This document shows, in pieces, positions 56,903 to 64,000 of a stretch of DNA of 64,000 nt. Position numbers and translations under genes: made by a program. This DNA is from Kalmusia sp. IMI 367209 (taxonomy: Eukaryota; Ascomycota; Dothideomycetes; Pleosporales; Didymosphaeriaceae). The DNA is taken from NCBI GenBank assembly GCA_027946365.1, contig JAPEUQ010000017.1, positions 124,001-188,000 of the forward strand, read 5' to 3'. The notes beneath the pieces are model-generated. The model saw only the letters and a list, made by a program, of their open reading frames with translations. It was not told where the DNA came from and did not search any database. Every line of letters starts with the position of its first letter. The first letter of the stretch is position 1.

Positions 56903-59317
56903 TCATAGCTCATCCTTGCTACCCAACTTTTCCGAGCTGAGGCCCATCACAACACTTACCATATCTCCAACCCTCTGGCCCAGATGACTCCTCCCAAAGC
57001 CCATATGTTGCGCCGCCCACCGCTGTAATCTCCTCGCTGCCTCCATCTCCTCTTCCATACTCTCCTCAGCCAAGAACACCGCTTCCCCTAGCGACGGATC
57101 ATAGAATGGCGACTTCGGATCCGTCGAGTTGAGGCTCCATGGCGAGCTCGGAGGAATGCACACCGTATCTGGTTTGGGGAGGGCTCCAGTCTGAAAGTAG
57201 GTCTTGATAGCCGAGACAGTGCAAGCGGTGGGCGTCGACATAGCGCAGTGTCCAGCGCTATCCTGCACCAACACCGTGCTGCCCGGATACCTAGCTGACA
57301 TAGCCCTTGCGCTCCTCAATGGTGTGACGGGGTCCGCTGTGTTTGAAATCCAGAGGATAGGGTGGCTTGTGTTGCCGTAGAAATTTTCATCGCGGCCGAA
57401 GCTGAACAGCGGCCTAATGGTCCATGCGGCGCACTTCATCTTGAGCATTGCCCAAATGCCGCCCGCGGCTGGGGATATGCTTTCCAGGAGTTTCCAATAT
57501 TCCTCCATTGACTTGATGTCGAGGTCATTGCGTTGTACACCATCGCCGCAGAGAATGGCGTCCTGAGCAACGTCGAACGTGAAAGGCAATATCGCTGAGC
57601 CGTTCAAGGGGCAGGTGTATACGTGAGAGTAGCGGAGAGCGAGCGCAATGGCTTCGAGTACGGGACCGCTTCTTGTTTCAATGGCTACTAGAATTTGCGC
57701 GAGGCCCGGGAAGACAAGAGCTGGCTGGTAGAGGCCGGAGAATATGATGCCCTTCAAATCACTGTACGTGAAGATTTCAGGGCCATCGTAGGTGCTGATG
57801 GCAATAGGGTTATGGTAGAGGGATTGAATAATGCGCTGGGTGTATTCTTCGATATCTTCCAAGCTAGAAGCGGAAGTAGCGAGGGGACACACTTCGGGGC
57901 CAGCGAGGAGACAAAAGGTATAGAACGACTTCATGTCCTTCTCTGTGTCGTGAAGACTGCCTTGTCCCAGAGCATTGTTGTAGTCATGAGTATTGACAAC
58001 ACCATCGAGTACCAATCGTCCGACTCGATCGGGGAACATCGCAGCAAACGTAGCGCCGAGATAAGTGCCATAACTAAAGCCCGCATAGGTTAGTTTGACA
58101 ATACCCCTTTTATACGATTGGAGATGTATTTTCGGCTTCGAGTCGGTGCACTTCGCTGACGTTGGAGCTTTCGCCATGGCAAGCTGATTGGACTTGTCGA
58201 CCACCCACTCCGCATGCCTCTCGGCAATTTCAAGCATATCGCGGGCCACGGACGCCGTCGACATGTACTGTTTGATATCCGGACCTCCTGCTGCATCTAC
58301 ATGCTGCTTGCAGGACGCTCCGAAGGCATGCGTCATGGACCATAGGCGCCCTAGGGCAGCGTCTGAACTTCCGAGGATACCCTCTGTGTTCTCTCGCAAC
58401 TTCCACGACCAGGAAGAAGGGTTGTCTGGCATACAGGAAGCGACCGGCTCCGTGAAGCCAATTCCACGCGGGTCGAAGCCTAGAATATCATAGTACTTCC
58501 CTTCGGACGCAAGGCCGGCATCACTGCTCGGTGGGTCGACGACAATCTGCAGATTCAGTGCTGACATGAGAGCTAGCATGATACCGGAGCCTCCTGGACC
58601 GCCTGGGTTGATGAGGATAGGGCCGGCATAGCGTGGGTCATCAACAGGAACTCTGGCAGGCAGTTTGGCGATAGCAATACTAACGCTAGCGTTCTCGTGT
58701 GTGCCATTGAAGTAATCAAAAGGGACCTTTAGTTTCGCGCATTCAAAGTCGTTGAAGCAGGGATAGAATTCAAGTTGTTCTGTTGCATTGATCTAGACGA
58801 TAGTCAGCAATGCTGAGGGTTGAAGTAGCTATCTCTCAGACATTGGCCGAGGAAGCTTGACGCGACTGAACATTGGGAACGGCGTCGTCGAGCGTGGGGC
58901 ACTCCAGGCGGTGTGGCAGACCGCGTGCATAGTTTCACGGCACCATTACACAAGAGACACCCAACGACGAGGCATATGTAGCGTGACAGAAGCACAGGCG
59001 GTCGAGCGGGGTCTTGCGTGTCGTCCAACATACTCCCTTGAAGCTTGTATCGATTGTCGACATGGACACCGATACCGGTCCTAGCAAGCAAAGGAAACCC
59101 TGGACCGACTTACCGCGTCCCAATTGAAGTTTTCCCACTGTGGCTTGTCCACGTTGCTTTGGCCTCTGATGCAGCGCAAGATGGTAACTTTGATCCAGGG
59201 AAAGTTTGACCAGATCAGCACGGCAGCTGCCGCGGCAGTGAAGAGCAGCCATGGTGCTCGTCTCCGCTCGCGAGGGACCCGCCCTCGCTCGATCTCAGTA
59301 CCGCTCCAGGTCTTCAT
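56903..59317 (-). CDS. Membrane-anchored S33-family peptidase / alpha-beta hydrolase with C-terminal KDEL
   Basis: Exons 59317-59114 and 58792-56903 join in phase 0 across a 321-nt intron, giving 697 aa. An Arg-rich N-terminus is followed by one hydrophobic helix (about residues 22-47, 'PWLLFTAAAAAVLIWSNF'), suggesting a type II signal anchor with a lumenal catalytic domain. The alpha/beta-hydrolase domain has 'GPILINPGGPGGSG', the oxyanion and nucleophile region 'YAGFSYGTYLG' (Ser308), 'ISNTADPVTP' (Asp555) and 'DSAGHCAM' (His583), the order and spacing of tripeptidyl/prolyl aminopeptidase (TAP-like) enzymes. A 'TAP C-terminal'-type segment follows. The last residues are 'KLGSKDEL', a potential ER retrieval signal. 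The family removes N-terminal peptides from proteins or peptides; this one would act in the secretory pathway. The intron is long for this genome but the flanking residues fit the family without extra sequence. Confidence 0.9.
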
Positions 59318-60304
59318 GATGATGAAAGAAGGTAGGGATGCAGAGGATGCGGGGTTGAGGGATTGACGAGGTGAGGTTTATCGCAAGGCGCGCAGCCCCA
59401 GGCGGAACACGCGACGATCACCGTGCAAGGCAGCAACGACCGACTCGTGTAGGTGGCGGTGCATCTGACACGACATGCCATTGGCCCCCTCCAGCCAACG
59501 ACCCTCACGACTGCAAAGTTGCTCTTTGCAAACGTAGACTTGGACTGTGAAGATGTCCCCGTTTGGAATTTGGCATCATGAGGCGATTCGCGGGCAGCTC
59601 CACCGCAAACGGACGCTATCAAACTATCTGGGCTTGCGCACGCCTCCTGTGCGCTCGTCACATTGCTGCACGTTGGCATTGGAATTCACAGGCGTTTGCC
59701 GTGTTGCTTTGCCTTGCAGCCGACGCCTCACTCTGCAGCCATGTTGGACAAGAGCCAGATTGCGCCTATGTCGGCGATATTGATTTTGCTGCAGGCCCAT
59801 GTGGGGAAAACAACCGAGTGTCGTGCCATTTTCGGCGAGACGCTTGGCGATCGCCCCATTTCAGCAGACGTCGGCGGTTTCCAGGTACTCAGTGTGGGAT
59901 ACGTCTGGCCAATCAAGCAAATGGGGACGGACTAGCAGTTGGCATTAAAAAATGAGTGGAGCCATGGCTAGGTCGACTCCAAAAAGCAAAAGCAAGCAAG
60001 ACATACGATAACAGCACACGCTCTGATGGGTATCATCATCTCATCAGTTACCAACCCAAGTCGCACTCTTCATTCCGTCCTGCAACAAGACAAGCAAAGA
60101 ATCGTAGAAGCTCATTGAGTCGCCAGTGCCCATTAAAGGATAATAGAGTTGAAACCAAACGTCTAGAAGAAGACACACCATTTTTTTTTATCGCACGAGT
60201 AGTTGGGTCCATGAATCGAGTAGAACACCGCGGGAATGGTCTCCAGCCGTTTCGGTGTTTGCGTGATCAAGAAAGGTGTCTGAAACATCGCAATCGCTCA
60301 GCCT
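59318..60304. other. Intergenic region upstream of the peptidase gene
   Basis: About 1 kb holds the peptidase promoter and the 3'UTR of the glycine-rich protein gene. It contains a T9 run at about 60182. No gene is supported. Confidence 0.6.
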
Positions 60305-61189
60305 CTACCACTGGCCGCCATTCTGGCCTTCCTGACCGCCGTAGCCCTGGCCCTGGCCTTGACCCTGACCGTAGCCACCGCGGGGTTGATATCCACCGCC
60401 GCCACCTTGGCCCCAGGAAGCACCACCGCCGCCGCCACCATAACCTATAGTATCGATTAGATGTGATGAGATGAGATGAACGACAGGAGCTTACCGCCAC
60501 GTCCACCGCCATAACCTGTAAAAGTTAGCTACGAACAGACAAATGTATATAGTGATTCGTTTGTATCTCACCTTGACCTCCACCTCCGTAGCTGCCACGG
60601 TAACCGCCACCTCCTCCACCGTAGCCGCCGCGTCCGCCGCCGCCACCGCCCGAGCGGTCAGAAGCCTTGTCAACGCGGATGGTGCGTCCATCGAACCTGT
60701 ACATGTCAGTAGACGTGACTCGGGGAATGACGTTCTAACGAGAGAGCGCGATCCCTCGATCGTGTATCAGAAAAACGAGGCACTCACTCGACGTTGTTCA
60801 TGTTCTGCATGGCGTTGTCTGCCTCGGATTCTTGGGAGAATCGAACGAAGCCGAATCCGCGGCTGCGGCCTGTGTCGCGGTCTTTGACCACAACCTGATG
60901 CATGTTAGGTGATGAGTCTTAGCAATAGCGGTGCGACTGGCTCCATGACCTCATCTCGCTGAGGAGGTTGAGAGGGCAAGACAGAGAAGTCGCTCGCTTG
61001 AAAGATGGGAAGGTGCGGGTCGCAGTTGGGTCAATCACTCACAGCCTCTTCGACCTGGCCGAACTCCTCAAACTTCTGGCGAAGTGTCGCATCGTCGGTA
61101 TGCCAGGCAAGACCACTGCGGGTGGTTAGTGGCGGGGACATTCGGAGTTGCGATGTTTTCACTTACCCAATGAAGAGTTTTGTCGACAT
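60305..61189 (-). CDS. Glycine-rich RNA-binding protein (single RRM)
   Basis: Six exons in gene order are 61189-61167, 61115-61043, 60894-60788, 60696-60572, 60515-60495 and 60444-60305, giving 162 aa. The RRM occupies about residues 3-80: RNP2 'KLFIGGLAW', '[20 protein letters not shown]' and RNP1 'RGFGFVRF', ending '[13 protein letters not shown]'. The rest is Gly/Tyr/Gln-rich, with '[19 protein letters not shown]' and repeated GQ units, ending 'GQNGGQW'. The proteins of this class are nuclear/cytoplasmic RNA chaperones linked to stress responses and can phase separate through the Gly-rich tail. The very intron-dense structure in a short gene is typical of fungal GRPs. Exon 5 is 21 nt and flanked by phase-1 introns, so it can be skipped without changing the frame. 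Confidence 0.92.
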
Positions 61190-63044
61190 GACGTAGACGG
61201 CAACGAACACTGAACGGTCTCAATTCACGCACTCGCAGCTAAACGACGACAGGATACAGAGCGCCTCATGACATGACTGGTTGGTAGACAGAAGTGGTGG
61301 AGATCCAGGACAACGAAGGGAACTTGGGCAGTGAGGCCATGCTGGCCTCATGTGATGCAGGGGAGGAGCAGTGACGGAACGAACATTTGACCTGAGGGCT
61401 ACTGTAGAGTGAGCGGACCGCACGAGAGAGCGTTGTCCGTGGTAAGAAGTAGTAATTCCGAGCGGGAGGGTTGGGGAACAGCAGGCCGTGAGCGTGAGCG
61501 ACTGATGGGTGGAAGCAGTGAAGGGTCTGAAAGTCGAGAGCTGCGGGGCAGGCAGGATTGCGAGAAAATACCCCTCCGATAAAGAACGCTAGCTGTATCG
61601 ATCTCTCACGCAATCGCTGGGTTGGTAGCAGGGAACTGGTAGGTAATAAAGGCTGGAGCCGGGACGAGCAAAAAAGCACCGAGCTGCTACTGGCGTGCGC
61701 GGCCAATGGAAAGACGGTCTAGTCAGCGCGGGAGCGTTGTCTCATGGGCAGGAGCGCGAGACGGTGGCCTTTTGTAGCTCGACGGATTCCAGAGCAGCAC
61801 GGCTCAGGCAAGAGGCATCGCCTTTCTGGTGTGCCACATACAAGTTAGCTCTATCCCGTGCCGGTCTTTTCATGCTGGGGGCTGCAGGTGCTGCCTTAGC
61901 TCCCCCCGGGGTCAGCCCAATGGCAGGGCGCTGATGGGCGCTGCCGCTCACTTGATGCAGATAGAATTGCTCGAATATTCTCATAGGTCCGGCCGGGCTC
62001 GTAGCTGGGGGACGGCGTGCACATTGCCCGCGGGGGGCGCATCATTGGGCGAGTCTAAGGTTTAACGGGCGACCAAGCACAATGCAAGAGCGGAGGCGTT
62101 CACAAGCTTAAACCACCTCCAAAAAAGCAAAAGCCACTTGGGCGAAAAATTTCCTCTATGCGCAGGGCGGCACTGGTTTGGGAGCTTATCGGGCGGGGGT
62201 GTCTCTACCTGAGCATGGCTCGTGCGTCTCGCGGGTCTACCTCACTCGAGCCGTGGGGAAGGTCGTCGTCGTCGTTTGGGAGCAGAAGGCAGAAGGGCCA
62301 CATGGCCGAGACGTCCAAGTGGGCATAACCGTCTCGCGCATGACGTATCTCGCGGGGATGACAGATTGTGCGCTCGGGAGCTTTAGCAGAGGCTGGGCAC
62401 ACATGGCACTGCGCCTGTCAAAGCCGGTAATGCGGCGCTCCTCCGTGTAGCAGACTCGTTTCTACGAGGGAACTGCAAGAATGCGGTACCACCAATCACA
62501 CATGGGCATGCGCCCAACCACCAAAAGGTTGAACCGTCGCCGCCCTCGCGCGTTGGAGCCGCATTCGAAGGAAGCGTAAAGCGTAGTCTCTGCAAGTCAA
62601 TCTGCCATCTGCCTTTCCATCCAAGCATTCATTGAGCACCATATACCATGCTCATCCTGCTTGCGGGTGGTCGTCGCTGCCTCCTTCGGGCTCGTGATGC
62701 GCCGTCGCTGCTTCCCTCACCCGCACCGACTACACCTGACCCTGCTCTGGACAAGACTTATCACACATGCATTGTGATAACCCTCTCGTCGAGTCCGTGT
62801 GCAACACAATCGCCCAGGCCATCGCACAGCACCAATACCCTTTGCCGGCGAACGCCTCTTGTGGCTCACTGACCAACAGTGCCGGCGTCTATCTCCCGTG
62901 CTCTATGCTGTACCACGTCGACTAGAACCCAGAGTCTCTAGACTGTCGGAGAGGCCTCCAAGACCTCAAGATCCATACGGCGGCCCGGCTCGCTCTGTCA
63001 GCCGCCCGCATCGTGGCCCCATCCCCCAGTGCCTGGAGCTTAGC
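61190..63044. promoter_or_regulatory. Divergent promoter region of the RNA-binding and final genes
   Basis: A 1.9 kb GC-rich interval separates two divergent starts. Open frames are low-complexity and unsupported. No RNA gene or repeat array is seen. Confidence 0.4.
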
Positions 63045-64000
63045 ATGGATATTCAGAAGTGGCTGAACGAGACTCTACTCCCGCGCCAGCCTCCGAGTCC
63101 GCCCGTCCAGCGCCGCGAACATCGTCTGCGAAGCCCGGAACCACCTGGGCAGGCCCCCGAAGGAGGACGCAGGCGGAAGCAGAGCACTTCGGATAGCTCA
63201 CTCCTTGATGCTCTGCCGCAACGCGGAAAGGTAGTCATACCCGAGCAAGACGACCTGGCGGAAGAGCATGCAGATGAAAGCGCCCGTACTGATGCATCAC
63301 ACCCCACAAGCCTCTCTAGGAGCAGCGTGTCGAACCAACCTTACCAAAGGAAGCCTCGACGCAAGACACGTCCCGAGCGCTATGAGCCGGTGTCTAAACA
63401 TGCGAAGGAGCGGGGAATGCATGCTCATCGGCCACGGAGGGGCGAATCAAAGAATGCAAGGCGCAAATCCAGACGCATGAAGGCCGACAAACCGGGCAGT
63501 GGCATAGTCCAGAGCTTTCATGCCAAGAATGTCCCCCGGGATCGACTGACCGTAACGAACGCCTCTGGTACACGTACTAGTGGTGTGCTAATTATCGCTG
63601 CAGTTAAAACCGCGAGAACAACTGGGATTGTTTAGCAAGGGCAGGGTGTCATCGCCAGTCAAGGGCCGTGGCTGTAAGCCAACCTCTGCAGCGCCCCGCC
63701 ACCTCCGTCCATAGCTGACTTGATATAGTGCCCGACCTGGTCTTCTCAGAGATGAAATTCCTACAGAAGCATAAAGACCAACCGGAAACCGACCCACAGC
63801 CGGGGTCGCCCAAGAAGAAGCGCAAGAAAGACCAGGCGCATGCAAGAGAGCAAGAGATCTCTGCATACTTCACCTCTGTGCGACCGACACTAGCAGAGAA
63901 AGACTCGAAGATCCAAGCGAAGGAGAGTCACCGGAAGAAGCTGCGAGGCATCGATCGCTCAGAGCGGGAGCGATCACCCGTCGTCGATAACGCCATCTCA
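63045..64000 (+). CDS. Conserved fungal protein of unknown function, 3' truncated
   Basis: Exons are 63045-63551, 63604-63673 and 63729 to beyond the window end, joined by introns of 52 and 55 nt. At least 283 residues are seen. The N-terminus is 'MDIQKWLNETLLPRQPPSPP', a motif I associate with a conserved ascomycete protein. A long Arg/Lys/Ser/Pro-rich disordered segment with several nuclear-localisation-like basic clusters ('RKPRRKTRPERYEP', 'KKKRKK') follows. After the introns come 'GLFSKGRVSSPVKGRG', 'LPDLVFSEMKFLQKH' and 'REQEISAYFTSVRPTLAEKD'. The last has an I-x-x-Y-F core reminiscent of a PCNA-interaction motif but without the Gln in the right place. Function is unknown; nuclear location is likely from the basic content. 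The splice model gains support because both junctions restore the same readable frame. Confidence 0.78.

Overview
The window looks like nuclear DNA of a filamentous ascomycete (Pezizomycotina), most likely a dothideomycete. The genes are split by short introns of about 45-150 nt with GT-AG borders and CTAAC/CTGAC-type branch sites. The gene content fits as well: RRN3, PEX5, a Cya5-like PPR protein, a cyclophilin H, a RING-H2 membrane protein, a GH114-CBM1 secreted enzyme and 'LRLPRELR' F-box-like (DUF7730-type) proteins. Class level is an inference. There is no operon structure, tRNA, rRNA, CRISPR array or intact transposon that I can see.

Layout. 1-1496: 3' part of a conserved fungal gene of unknown function (+). 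5978-7850: bHLH transcription factor (-). 7851-12494: long GC-rich non-coding stretch, then a zone with cryptic cysteine-containing fragments. 12495-13861: F-box-like protein (+). 14960-16416: secreted GH114 glycosidase with a CBM1 (-). 18101-20407: mitochondrial PPR protein (+). 20679-21258: small basic protein (-), divergent from a large GCK/STE20-type kinase at 21803-25521 (+). 26347-28410: RRN3, RNA polymerase I initiation factor (-). 29773-30597: cyclophilin H-like isomerase (-), divergent from a RING-H2 protein at 31910-33300 (+). 34055-38328: one intact DUF7730-type gene (35995-36986) between two decayed relatives. 38329-45402: gene desert. 45403-46497: DHDPS-family aldolase (+). 46498-51306: second gene desert. 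51307-53306: PEX5 (-). 53828-54918: mitochondrial two-RRM protein (-). 56903-59317: membrane-anchored S33 peptidase ending in KDEL (-). 60305-61189: glycine-rich RNA-binding protein (-). 63045-64000: conserved fungal gene cut by the window end (+).

The genes are mostly unrelated housekeeping functions: rDNA transcription, peroxisome import, mitochondrial RNA biology, splicing-associated isomerase and signalling. No biosynthetic cluster is visible. The most informative signals are in gene structure: an 8-nt microexon, a start codon split by an intron, a probable GC-AG intron, a frame-neutral 21-nt exon, and three conserved genes each thrown out of frame by one extra base in a short G/C run. 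The last pattern suggests either real lesions or a systematic homopolymer error in the assembly.
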